Source: Chrysoporthe austroafricana (Eukaryota; Ascomycota; Sordariomycetes; Diaporthales; Cryphonectriaceae). From it: 64,000 nucleotides of DNA. A program made the position numbers and the translations under genes. The first letter of the stretch is position 1; every line of letters starts with the position of its first letter. Below the pieces are notes generated by a model that worked only from the letters and a program-made list of their open reading frames with translations, was not told the DNA's origin and did no database searches. The stretch lies in NCBI GenBank assembly GCA_001051155.2, contig JYIP02000008.1, positions 1,984,001 to 2,048,000 on the forward strand, read 5' to 3'. Of the stretch, positions 32,263-42,137 are shown piece after piece.

Positions 32263-34587
32263 TCAACCCAGCACAAGATCAACATCCCTCAATTCCAAAG
32301 CCTCCCACGCCGCCGTACTCACCCGTCCCAACCCCCGACGAAAAGCCACGCTATTCTCCCAAACCACCCAGAGAACATTATAATCAGTGAAAACCTCCTT
32401 GCCTGCCTCGAGTGGCTTGCTCCTCCCGTCCAGGCTTACGTTGCGCGAGATAGCGACTAGTTCACATGGGAACTTGGCTCCTGGCTTCAGCAAGTGGGAC
32501 GTCACGGCTTCGTGTTCCTGCGCTCCGTCTACTTGAAGTTTGCCGATGCGAGCGTTATCTCTATCCACGATTTCGAACTTCGCGTCGTCGTTGGGCGGTG
32601 GCTGGGTCAGCCATAATTGCGCCGTTTGAACGTTCGCACACAGATACCTACCGTATCTGGGGCAGTGCCCAGGACCATGAGGACCATCGTTCTCGTCGGC
32701 CAATGGCGCAGGTTGCCAGAACCTAACATCGTCACCACTTTCGCTCTGCGGGGGCACCGAGTCGCATGCATAGTAGACGCCCTCGGGAGCATCTGGGTGC
32801 TGAGACCAGATCAACTTCGGATCGAGGTGGAAGCGCCATCCCGAGGGCAGGTCGTTGGTCTCCTGCACCCCCATGTATCGACGTCGAAGGTCATACCAGT
32901 CATTCTGGCGAGAGATCTTGACCGGCGGTGCGTCCAAATATGTGCGGGTCGACCACTCCAGCATGGAGATGGTCTCCTCGTAAGCGCCGCCTCGAAAAGA
33001 CACCATCGCGCTGTTCGTATTTCCTTTGATGTCAACGTCGAGTCCCTCCCATCCTGCCCAGGACCAACTCGGCGGTATCATATGAGCCCTGTCTGGCGAA
33101 GATGCCTGGCGCAGCCGTCCTTTACCGCTTTTCTTGCTAGCCCAGAGCAGAAAGCAGTCGAGATAGGAGATCGGCAACCCATAAATGAAACCAGAAGGAT
33201 AAGCTCGTCGAAGAGCGTTCATCGTGCTGCTAATAGCTGACATGACATCTTCCGGATACGTGAAGAGGCGGTTGTTGAAATTCCCCAGGAGGTCTGCAAG
33301 TTTCCTAAGTTCAGGGTAGCTGAAGTCGTTACCCGCGATCATGGTAAATTCAGATGACTGCGATGGGAGAGCATTAAAGACTTCTTCCCGGCATATTACC
33401 TGTTGGCAGACCCATCGTACCGAGTCCTGGAAGAAAATAAGCTTGCGCCAGGAGAAGAGACCTTCCTGGAACGTCCAGCCCCGTCCAGCCCACTTGGAGT
33501 GGCTTACGACGCTACGCAGTTGATAAGTAACCCTCATATCGTCGGAGAGCTCTAGGACGGGAGCGACTGTTCGAGGGGAACTGATTCCCCGAAGACCCTT
33601 CAGTTCCTGGTCAGCATTCGGACCATCGGCCGCGACAATTGTTAGCACAGCTGCCTCGTATATCATCGCCATGTGCTCGATATGCTCCTCCAGAGAGTTT
33701 TGATCGTCTTGTACAATGCAAAGAGCGTCAACCCATAAGTATTTGACGGTGCCTTCTGCGAGACGAGAGGTGAGACTGATAGCGTTGCGAATCGTAGTTG
33801 GGACACCACCGCAGACGCGCGCCTTGAAGGCCCCAGGGTTTCGATGGTCGGAAAGGTTGGCCTTCAATGTCTTGAGCATTGATACCTGGCCCCATACATA
33901 GCTCAAAGCCACATAGCGAGCATGACCCGTAGCTGGCACCAGGCACCATTGCTCCACGTCGATCAGCCAGGAAGGTCTGAATGAAGCGGCGGACGAGTGC
34001 CGGCCCGAAGCATGACGTCGACAGGCATCTCCATGTTGCTCGTCGCAACATTTGATCCACCGATTCACCAGCTCGAGGTCGATGTACTCTCGAAAGCGTC
34101 GTGCTCTGGCAAGACCGAGAAGTTCGAGTGCACTTGCAGGCTTACTAGAGCGCTCTACAAGGAGTTCAAAGGCCGTGATGCCCTTGTACCTGCTATCTCC
34201 TTGCCTTCCTCGCCACATAAGTTCCGTCTCTTTGTTGCTCATCTGCGATATCTTCAGACTTGAAATATTGAGCTGATCTATGAAAGAAACCTGCTCAAGT
34301 TGGCAGTAGGGATACTCGTCCGATGTTGTCATGCCAGCCCGTTCGAGCAGAGACTGAAAAAAAGGGCCATGTGTCGGACAGTCGGAATTTGAGAGTTCAG
34401 CAGCTCCGGGCAGATACCACGGCCCAGAACAAGATAGGTGGTCCCCCCGACTTCTTTCCTCTTCGTCCTCTAAGCATGCCGTGATGGCCTTGAATACCTC
34501 CTGGCAGACTTCACAAATGGCCGGCGCGTCCTGCAGAGATTGCTCGCCTGTGTATGAGCCGAGATCCTCCACCGCTGTCATTCTCAT
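32263..34587 (-). CDS. HET domain protein, 774 aa from an internal start
   Basis: Open frame from ATG 34587. After an N-terminal region with CEVCQEVFKAI, the HET domain is complete: YVALSYVWGQVSMLKTL, YLWVDALCIVQDDQNS, and SKWAGRGWTFQEGLFSWRKLIFF. The C-terminal half has PPSWSWAGWEG, common in this class. The same frame is open upstream to ATG 34758 (MSGFADDILQ), except for TGA at 34632-34630, codon 43 from that ATG. A TATA-like box at 34822-34829 fits the upstream ATG, so the ancestral protein was probably about 57 residues longer and the gene now either reinitiates at 34587 or is silenced. The HET domain itself is undamaged. Confidence 0.8.
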   Translation of the reverse strand: MRMTAVEDLGSYTGEQSLQDAPAICEVCQEVFKAITACLEDEEERSRGDHLSCSGPWYLPGAAELSNSDCPTHGPFFQSLLERAGMTTSDEYPYCQLEQVSFIDQLNISSLKISQMSNKETELMWRGRQGDSRYKGITAFELLVERSSKPASALELLGLARARRFREYIDLELVNRWIKCCDEQHGDACRRHASGRHSSAASFRPSWLIDVEQWCLVPATGHARYVALSYVWGQVSMLKTLKANLSDHRNPGAFKARVCGGVPTTIRNAISLTSRLAEGTVKYLWVDALCIVQDDQNSLEEHIEHMAMIYEAAVLTIVAADGPNADQELKGLRGISSPRTVAPVLELSDDMRVTYQLRSVVSHSKWAGRGWTFQEGLFSWRKLIFFQDSVRWVCQQVICREEVFNALPSQSSEFTMIAGNDFSYPELRKLADLLGNFNNRLFTYPEDVMSAISSTMNALRRAYPSGFIYGLPISYLDCFLLWASKKSGKGRLRQASSPDRAHMIPPSWSWAGWEGLDVDIKGNTNSAMVSFRGGAYEETISMLEWSTRTYLDAPPVKISRQNDWYDLRRRYMGVQETNDLPSGWRFHLDPKLIWSQHPDAPEGVYYACDSVPPQSESGDDVRFWQPAPLADENDGPHGPGHCPRYGRYLCANVQTAQLWLTQPPPNDDAKFEIVDRDNARIGKLQVDGAQEHEAVTSHLLKPGAKFPCELVAISRNVSLDGRSKPLEAGKEVFTDYNVLWVVWENSVAFRRGLGRVSTAAWEALELRDVDLVLG

Positions 34588-34821
34588 CGCCTCCTGTAAG
34601 GTTTGTCGAAAGGCCGATGCTGCCTCGTGTCAGACGGAGTCCCTCTCATTTTCTAATAAGGAGGCGTTTAGACTGAGGAGCAGTGCCAGCGTACCATTCT
34701 GTTGGCGGTTGACATAGGATTTGGAGGTTTGCAAAATGTCGTCAGCGAAGCCAGACATGGTGATGATGCTGTCTGATGGTTAGTAGTGAGAAAATTGCTG
34801 AACATGCCCAAGTAGGTGAAG

Positions 34822-34829
34822 CTTATATA
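34822..34829 (-). promoter_or_regulatory. TATA-like box of the 32-34 kb HET gene
   Basis: TATATAAG on the minus strand, 64 bp upstream of ATG 34758. Position and sequence are right for a core promoter. Confidence 0.4.
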
Positions 34830-35030
34830 TGCATGTGGATCGCCGTGCGTTAGCCGACGACGCTACTTCATTAAAAGAATTGCAGGCGGGCAGGTCCAGT
34901 ATTGGTTCAAATACGACCGAAGTATGCACGGTAAGCAATAATATCGGATCGAAGTATTGAAAGGCCATTATTTCTACCGACGACCATTTGGTATCAGAAC
35001 TGTGATGTGATTGTGTCTGAACACCTTCCC

Positions 35031-35250
35031 CTTTAAGCCTAAATCATTCATACAGATGCATAAATCGACAGCCAGTCAGCACACCTTGCAACTAGATTAC
35101 CCAGCATGCGGGTACATGCATGTGCATATATGCTATAGTGCGTAAGCAATATGAACAATCGCCGGTTTTCTGTTGACTTCCTTGATATATCTTCTTCTGT
35201 CTATTCACTAGCTGCTTCAGATTGTCCGTTCCCTTTTTCCTGTGACTTTA
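35031..35250 (+). repeat. HET-upstream repeat, copy C
   Basis: Aligns over its whole length with 44440-44690, including TGAACAATCGC(C/G)GGTTTTCTG, GACTTCCT and GTCTATTCAC. The left half also matches 31249-31360. It lies ~270 bp upstream of the HET gene ATG at 34758. The flanks 34830-35030 and 35251-35579 hold poly-T and poly-G runs and no gene. Confidence 0.75.
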
Positions 35251-35579
35251 TTCTTTCCATTGCTTGATTCTTTTTTTTTTTTTTTTCTGTTTCCAGTTTT
35301 GGCACCTCTGGTCTACAACCCGCGCTGTTTGCAGACACTCTCGGTCTCCTGTGCTCCTGAGTCTTTGGGGGGGGGGGGTTTAAAAAGAAATGACAGGCCT
35401 TGGAAGCATTGAGTGCCTGAAGCATCTCATCCACAAAACCGTTATAAAAGTCCCCCAATGGATCCATTGGTGAAATCCTCTGTTCAGGGCCTTGGTCCCT
35501 GTCTTGGTAATGCACAAGTACGTAAGCTCAATCTCATATATCAGATCTGGATCCCAGAAAATTTAGCCAGCATCTGTAT

Positions 35580-35735
35580 AAGGGAGAACTTCATCGAGTC
35601 CGCTTTCAGCGGCGTTACCATCAGCGTACCCATGAGCGACTTCGTGCTGCAGGACGGCACCGCCTGCGTGCTGGGCGTCATGGCCCTCGAGTCCGGCACC
35701 GGCATCAGCGCCCAATTCGAGGACACGTCGTAGTC
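35580..35735 (+). pseudogene. Aspartic protease (A1 family) C-terminal fragment
   Basis: A short frame, richer in GC than its surroundings, reads FSGVTISVPMSDFVLQDG, then CVLGV and ESGTGI before a stop. This is the order seen near the C-terminus of secreted or GPI-anchored pepsin-like proteases. Neither catalytic DTG/DSG motif is present nearby. It is an orphan fragment, perhaps left by a deletion or recombination event. The rest, 35736-35991, shows no gene. Confidence 0.4.
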
Positions 35736-35991
35736 CAGTCAGATCGCCACGCGTCACTTAGGAGTCCGTCGCCATCTTCTTGCGAGGAGGGTACCTTCAG
35801 GATCTCATGGGTGGAATGTCGCTCTGAGGAGACTGCTGTGACAGAAACCATCATCGGAAGCAAGGGATATCAAGAAGCTGTATAGTTTAGAGCTCCTTGA
35901 AAAATCACGGAGAGGTCACCTTTACATGCTCGTGTACGATGACAGTCGGGAAGATCCGAGAGTTACTGAGTGTGAGTTGGGGGGTACCAAA

Positions 35992-36019
35992 GTCTTATTA
36001 AAACTGTTTATAATAAGAC
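35992..36019. repeat. 28-bp near-perfect palindrome
   Basis: GTCTTATTAAAAC is followed after one base by GTTTATAATAAGAC, its reverse complement apart from a one-base bulge. It could form a 12-13 bp hairpin. No coding role. Confidence 0.8.
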
Positions 36020-36593
36020 CCCACCCTCCCACCTTTGCCCAGAATTATAATAATAATCTAACCCTACCCTCCACCCCCCACCCCCCCAAGAAATAAAAAT
36101 ACTAAACCACCCCTTCCTTCTACTTCTTCGACACAGGCCGGTGTCGGAGGGCCGAAGACCCATTATTTCCGGCCTCGCGGGCCCGGGACGCGGCGGTGGT
36201 GTGGCCGAAGGCCGGGAGGCAGGCCCGGGGGCGGCGCCCGGGGGGCGGGAGACGGCGGGCACGCGGGGGGACGGGCGGGCTGGAGACCACGGCGGCAGCG
36301 GAGGTGGCTGGGCCGCCGCCGGGGGCGGAGCTGAGGAGGAGGAGGAGGAGGAGGAGGAGGAGGCGGCGGCGGTGGTGGTGGTGGTGGTGGTGGCGGCGGG
36401 GCCCACCGAGATGGTAACGGTCACCCCCGAGGCAACGAGCCCCGGGGGGAGGGTGATGGTGGTGGCGACCGCGCTGGTCCCGCCACTGCCGCCACAGGGC
36501 GGCGAGGAGGGCCAGCCCGGCGAAGACGGCGGAAAACACCGTCGCCACCGCGGCCGCGTTGGCCAACGACGGCGAGGAGCCAGTCGACGCCAT
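36008..36593 (-). CDS. Low-complexity ORF region, uncertain gene
   Basis: From ATG 36593 the minus strand begins MASTGSSPSLANAAAVATVF, continues as one hydrophobic helix to ALWRQWRDQRG, and then becomes poly-His/Leu (stop near 36120). The next frame over the same DNA (stop at 36008) reads TITLPPGLVASGVTVTISVG followed by poly-Thr/Ser/Pro. Triplet runs (GGA, GGT) dominate. A real gene with a frameshift or an intron is possible, as is an accident of microsatellites. Confidence 0.2.
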
Positions 36594-36595
36594 CG

Positions 36596-36834
36596 TCCTC
36601 GTCGTCTTCTTCTTCTCCTTCTTCTTCTTCTTCTTGTTCTTCTTCTCCTTCTTCTTCGTCGTCTTCTTCGTCTTCTTCTTCTTCGTCTTCGTCTTCTTCT
36701 ATTTTAGGTCAATACAGATTTAGATCGATGTGAAATTAGGGATTTCGATTATCTTACCTCTTGTGTGTATGTGTGTGTGGGTATGCGTGCGTGCGTGCGT
36801 GCGTGCGTGCGTGTGTGTGTATGTTTGTGTGTGT
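36596..36834. repeat. Microsatellite cluster: (CTT)n and (GT/GTGC)n
   Basis: Impure CTT/CTC triplets at 36596-36700, then GT/GTGC dinucleotide-type repeats at about 36764-36834. The remaining 36835-37372 carries poly-A/T runs but no gene. Confidence 0.9.
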
Positions 36835-37372
36835 GTTGTTCAATATTTCTTTTGGTCTCGAATTTGGGCGTAGCATTCTCAAAAGTTTTGTTTTCGAGAT
36901 CTGCTTTAGTGATTTGCAACTTCCTTTTGCACCTTGAAACTCCCAATTGGCAGGAGCTTGCCCATGAGAAGCGATGGGCAGCAACTTCTGTCTAGATGTG
37001 CAGAGCCAGGGATCTCCAGTGCTTAGTTGTCAGTAGCAACTTCCCTAAACCACCTTGCATACTGATAACTTGACTTATGCTACAGAGCAGAAGGCACGCT
37101 ATATTGCATTGAAGCGCAATGACATGATGTGGAATAGGAAGATGCTATGAGTGGCCGTTCTTGACAGAGGAAGTTTTTAAAGCAAGGATAGGACAGATGA
37201 GGCTTTCCAATCTATTCTACTGATAGTACATATATCACGCGCAGGACGCTCTTGTATAACGAGCAGAGTCCTCTTATTGGATAATTAAGTGTTATTTCAA
37301 AATTGAAAAAAAAAAAAAAAAAGTCTTTCCAAGTATCAATCTTTTTTTTAAAGCGAGATGACTTGGGTCCTC

Positions 37373-37798
37373 TTAACCGCCCTCGCCTTGAGCATTCTCT
37401 TCGTGTTCCATCCATTCGAGCATAGCAGAAATCCCTTGACTAGCAGCATTATCAATAGCTTCTTGAAAAGCGATTTTAGCTTCAGGGAGTCCTGCATATG
37501 GATTTTCTGCAATAAAAGCAGCACTGCTAGTCCAGCCAAGAGATGCGACATAACAGAGTAAATCGAAATAATAATCAGGGATTTCGGTTCTTGGTTCTTG
37601 GCGACAAGATAGGTTGGCTGTTGAGGTATAATATGGTGGCGGGGAGCCTGTTGAGTCTTGCCGAATAGTATTCATAATCGGTAGAGATTGATTTGGGCGT
37701 ATTGATGAAGATTGATTTGGGTGTATTTCAAGTCGTGTTTCTTGATGGGAAGGTTTCTTTGCGGTATATGCTAGCAAAGCTCGGAAACGCTGCCACAT
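37373..37798 (-). CDS. Hypothetical 141-aa protein
   Basis: ATG 37798 is chosen because a TATATAAAG box lies 85-93 bp upstream; the frame is open further to 37930, but that would place the start upstream of the box. The N-terminal half is basic and hydrophilic with an imperfect internal duplication (PNQSSSIRPNQSLP), encoded by a ~21-bp tandem repeat, and contains PPPYY, a possible PPxY motif. The C-terminal half looks globular and helical (YYFDLLCYVASLGW, KIAFQEAIDNAASQG) and ends acidic, then Gly-rich. Family not recognised. Confidence 0.5.
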   Translation of the reverse strand: MWQRFRALLAYTAKKPSHQETRLEIHPNQSSSIRPNQSLPIMNTIRQDSTGSPPPYYTSTANLSCRQEPRTEIPDYYFDLLCYVASLGWTSSAAFIAENPYAGLPEAKIAFQEAIDNAASQGISAMLEWMEHEENAQGEGG

Positions 37799-37882
37799 CT
37801 TGTTCAAGAATGAGTTGAGTTTGAAGCGAGGGGGAAGTAGCGAGAGACGGGGTGAAAGACTAGAATGTGCCGGACGGTCCCT

Positions 37883-37891
37883 CTTTATATA
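37883..37891 (-). promoter_or_regulatory. TATA box of the 141-aa gene
   Basis: TATATAAAG on the minus strand, 85 bp upstream of ATG 37798. Confidence 0.45.
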
Positions 37892-39012
37892 AGGTGAAAA
37901 ATGGTTGCGGACGTAGGCTCGCATGTGCACAAGCTAAATTTCCGCAGCCTTTGTGCGCAGTAGAAGCATCAGCACTGACCTTACACAGTACGCTAGCCTT
38001 CTGAATTTCCTTCCTTCAAGCAGCGGATAAAAACCTAGTGCTATAGCTATAGCTAGATTTGACGCGAGATAAGAACTTAGGAGACGGTGGTAGACGCTAT
38101 CTCCATTAGTACCAATATTCTAGCAAACAATCTAACTCGGCGAATACCCTCTAGCGTTTCTCCAAAAGGCTACCCGCAAGATTGGAGCGCCCTTCTTTGA
38201 TACTGATCTTCGGGCGGACAAGATAGTCGTTATTTCTAGGATGACAGGCCGAAATGGCCTCTCGGCCAGCGGATCTATATTGCCGATCACCAATAGCTCT
38301 ATGAAGTCTACTCGAACTAACTTATTCGATGATCTTAACGCCGAGAGGTATGGCCACGAGAGCGTGGCTGGATGGATCCTGAATGTGGACGGTAGCGTCC
38401 CAATTAGCGAGGCTACGATAATTGCGCACTCGAGAATAGAAATGCGAGCAATACCGCCGGAGACTCACAGCGTGCCGTCTAAGACTACGATGCTCGGAGA
38501 TGTATGTGAGGCAGCACAGGCTCGAATCCCGGTAGCTGATAGACAATCCCCCCCACTTAAAGGGCATCTACATCTTGTCCGTCAATGGTCTCGAGCAGGA
38601 ACACGTCTTAATCAACACACTTGTTCACTTATCAGACGGATTCATGATGTTTGCAGTGGCCTTGTCTTGTGACGGCGATTCGCAGAGGGCGTGATACTCG
38701 CCGAGACAGTACAACAGAAGCAAGCTATGCCCCAAATGCTGGTCAAGGTCGGATGATATTTCATAGAAGACTTGCCCTCGGATAACTCGGCTCCCGGACT
38801 GTAGTGCTGTCGACTAGCTAGTACTTTAGGGTATGATCCTTTCTATCTTACTCGGAGATCGAAGTCGAAGAACAGTTTCGGCACAATGGCACTATTGACT
38901 TATACTACGTAGGCATGAATCCGAGTTCAGAATGTGACAATGCACTGTCTGATGCAAATATTCAATGACGAGCCCAGACTTGGTCCCCTTGTACCGTGAT
39001 GTTGACATATTT
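37892..39012. other. Intergenic with one unassigned ORF
   Basis: A 143-codon plus-strand frame (38241-38672, beginning MTGRNGLSASGSILP) is open, but I cannot relate it to any family. Flanking text in other frames is interrupted by stops. It may be a decayed gene. No repeats or RNA genes are seen. Confidence 0.35.
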
Positions 39013-41196
39013 CTAGCCAAATATGCCACTAGCTTCTTCCCACTCGTCTCCCTGGCCATTTAACACTAACTGAACCACAAGTGCCTCTTGTTCGCTCAGT
39101 ACGTTGCGATACCAACCCCATTCGACTTTCTTTGAGGAATTCTTGGGGTCACTGATCGAGTCGTACCATGTCCACCTTGCGGTCCCTAAACGCTGCCAAT
39201 ACAGGATATCTCCGACCCTCACGTGAAGCATGACCAGGCCAAAATGTGTCTTGAGATTTACGATCCCCAAAGGCGAGGTTGACCACTCGGAATTGTGCTC
39301 CAGATGTAATAGCACGAGTCGATTGCCCTTGAACTTCTTTTCCAGGAATCTGGAGACTTCTCGTGCTTGCGTACGATCCCAAAATCCACCCCTCCGCATC
39401 TCCTCACGCAGTGCCCTGTGGCATGGAAAGTCTGAGACGTGCGTAGTCGTATCCATGAAGAGCAACGGCCAAATGCCCGGGAGCCCCAGACTCCGAGCTT
39501 CGCCATTCACGCTGGTTGTTTCATGATACAGAGACCAAGTATGATAAATCCTTGAGAAACTACACAGTCGTCCCTCAAACTGGCCATACATGGTGTCTCC
39601 GACTGTCGTGGTGGAGAGTGTGCACCTAGAAAGACAGTGATTGGGGTGATCTCGGTACTTGTCTCCTTCTTTCAAAGGCCAAAGATACTCGCCCGGTATT
39701 GAGATGGACTCGCTGACTCGCCATCCTTTCCCGAGAGTCATCCGCCCGGTGTGAACAAACAGTTGACTCTGTACGGGGCGTTCTTTGAGATGCGCGGCCG
39801 CAAGCTCTTCTTCGAGCTCCTCGAGACTGTAATACTCAGTCGGATCTGCACCTGGCTTAGACGAGCCGAGGCGGTACCCAAACACCTGCATGATACCGTA
39901 AACATAATCGCAGCTGTCACTAGCCGAGCGTAGCCGGGCATGAGACAAGAGCCTCATAGGATTTCCGTTGAGAGACATAACACCCACGCCCGATTTCTTC
40001 ACCAGGGCGCCCATCTCTGTCGAGAAAGCTTCGATATTTGTGCCGCTTGGATTTGTCAAGTACCCAGGAGCCGCGCAATTCCGACACAGGTCGGAAAATG
40101 CCTGCAGGGTCCACAGGCCATTGCTGTAGTTTTCCTTCGGCGGCAACAAAGAGATAGTGTTGCCCACCCCCCAAGACGAAGAAGGCATTCGTTGCGAGGC
40201 ACGCTTCCTGGAATGTCCACAAGGATGTGAACCACGGATCGCAGAGAATGCGGCGCACGCAGGATAGTATCTCAGCCTGGCTCTGGGGATCTGAAGGAGG
40301 AGTAAGAAGAACATCCCTGCTCATGTGCGTGACAAAAGTGGTCAGGAGTTGCCGAAGTTCATTTGCACTCTCTCTGTCGATGCCAGTACGGGACAACCAG
40401 ATCGCCACACCTGTAGCATTCCTGAAAATGTCGGCCTGTCTACCGACCTCCAACGAGGCAAGCGGGCCACGTCTTTGATCTATGCAGGCGAGGTCCAGCC
40501 ACAAAAACTCAGTAGCGGGAATCTTGCCCCGGTGCCAGTTGGCCATTCCATCCCCATAGATGATCGAATCTGGGCCTTTTATTTCGGCACAGATCTTCGT
40601 AATAACACTCTCGAGACGCTCGGCGCCGAAGTGAGTCGGGTCGATGCGCGGTATGTCCCAAGGAATACCCTTGATGCTCAGCGCAGGTGGAACTTGAGGT
40701 TGCTGCTTGGCTGGATGATCCCGCAGCCTCCACCGTCCCCACGTGTACGAGATGGCTCGATACGGGGGATTCTTTCGTCCGTTGTAGCAGTTGCTTGGAG
40801 TCCACTCAAACGATGTCATGGTGGGCACATGCAGCAGTCGTTGTGGCCACTGTCCCAACTCGTCGATGTTTGCATGCGTATATGGGAACACATCAAGCAC
40901 ATACCAATCTTCTTGAGGACGTTTAGCGCAGGATCTAGGCACGGCTGGAGTGGGCCCTTGAAATCCGGTCGCGATGCTACCAAGGCGCTCATGGTCGACT
41001 GCTCTTCTTTGGACAATGATTGGGAGTTCGTGTTCTTGAGAACTACTTCCATTCGCCTGGCCAGCACTGGTAGCATCAGGCCTGCACTATACTCGGCCGG
41101 GAAAGTTAAATCATGTTGAATTTCGAGACACACGATCAGGCCGTTTGGTATATATCTTATGTGCTTGGTAGTCGTCCATGGCTCGAAATACCGCAA
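39013..41196 (-). pseudogene. HET domain gene with two frameshifts
   Basis: Three consecutive minus-strand frames together make one HET protein of a class with a long N-terminal extension: 41196 to ~40899 (IQHDLTFPAEYSAGLMLPVL, RPDFKGPLQPCLDP); ~40898 to ~40170 (WPQRLLHVPTMTS, YRAISYTWGRW, TEFLWLDLACIDQRRG, WFTSLWTFQEACLAT); and ~40168 to 39013 (C-terminal part ending DEWEEASGIFG). The first shift is near 40899. The second is in a run of six G (minus strand) near 40168, where one base fewer would restore the frame. There is no ATG at the N-terminus: TTG stands at the expected start, 41196. It is either a pseudogene or partly a base-calling problem at the homopolymer. Confidence 0.8.
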
Positions 41197-42137
41197 CTTG
41201 TCTGAATCTCTTACACCTTGTGATATCTGAGGCGGTCCGCAACTAGTTGCAGCCTAGTTATATCCTGGGGGTAACGACCAGCCTCGATGCCCCGGCTACT
41301 GGTGTCCATTGAACGAGCTTGCATGGGATTTAATGAAAAGAGAGTTATTGAGATGCTCGCGAAGCAAAAGACCTGTGCCTCTGGCCAACGATGATGTCTC
41401 ACTCAAGGCCCTGATTCGGCTGCCACGTGGGCAGAGTCAAGCCTGTGCACCTAGGATGGCTGACTGCTGTCAGCATAAGCTCACTACACCGCTGACTATT
41501 TGCGTTAGCTCCTTGCTACCAAGGTGCTCATAGTAATTTTGCCCCCGAACTTTGGAGCCTGAGCATTGGCACCCACCCTTTTAATTGTAGATATCCACTT
41601 CCGGACTCTGAAAATTGACATGGACTTTCTTCCGGTTTGGAGGTATGTGTGAGGCCGACCGAGTGTTCTCTCAAATCATGCTCAATGGCTTGGTCCCGCC
41701 TTGCGCTTTTGTTTGAAACCATCTTACTGGGTATGGCTTCTATAACCAAAATGTAATCGTTAAGGAAATAATTATTTACCTGTCTTGATCTAGGGATACA
41801 CCACGACTGTCACTTCCGATATTACAGATACAGTATAGCAAAAGCTCATTATAGGACTTCCTTGGCTCAGAAAGCGCAATCCTCGAATAGAATAGACCAC
41901 GTAACGAGTTGTCCTTTTACAACATTTCTCTTAGATAACTAATATAGAAATATACCTAGTATATCCTTCCTAAGGGCAGGCGGTGTCCATTCTGCTGTGC
42001 TTTATTCAGATGTGTTCTTTCTTAAGAGGTGTTCCTTATCCAGATGTTGGATCCGGGCTAACATAGTCCCAATTCCACTGAGCCGATACTTCTAGTTTAT
42101 AACGCTAGGGCTGATGTAGGCAGAAGCTGCACCTTGA
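41197..42137. other. Intergenic, no gene seen
   Basis: About 940 bp, AT-rich toward the right. No frame or repeat supported; I looked for the HET-upstream repeat here and did not find it. Confidence 0.5.

Noticed and set aside
38515..38545. TCGAATCCCGG resembling a tRNA T-arm
   Set aside because: No acceptor stem, D-arm or anticodon arm can be folded around it. No tRNA was found anywhere in the window on visual search.
38241..38672. 143-aa plus-strand ORF as a firm gene
   Set aside because: No family, no splice or promoter support and an unstructured composition; kept only as a note in the intergenic entry.
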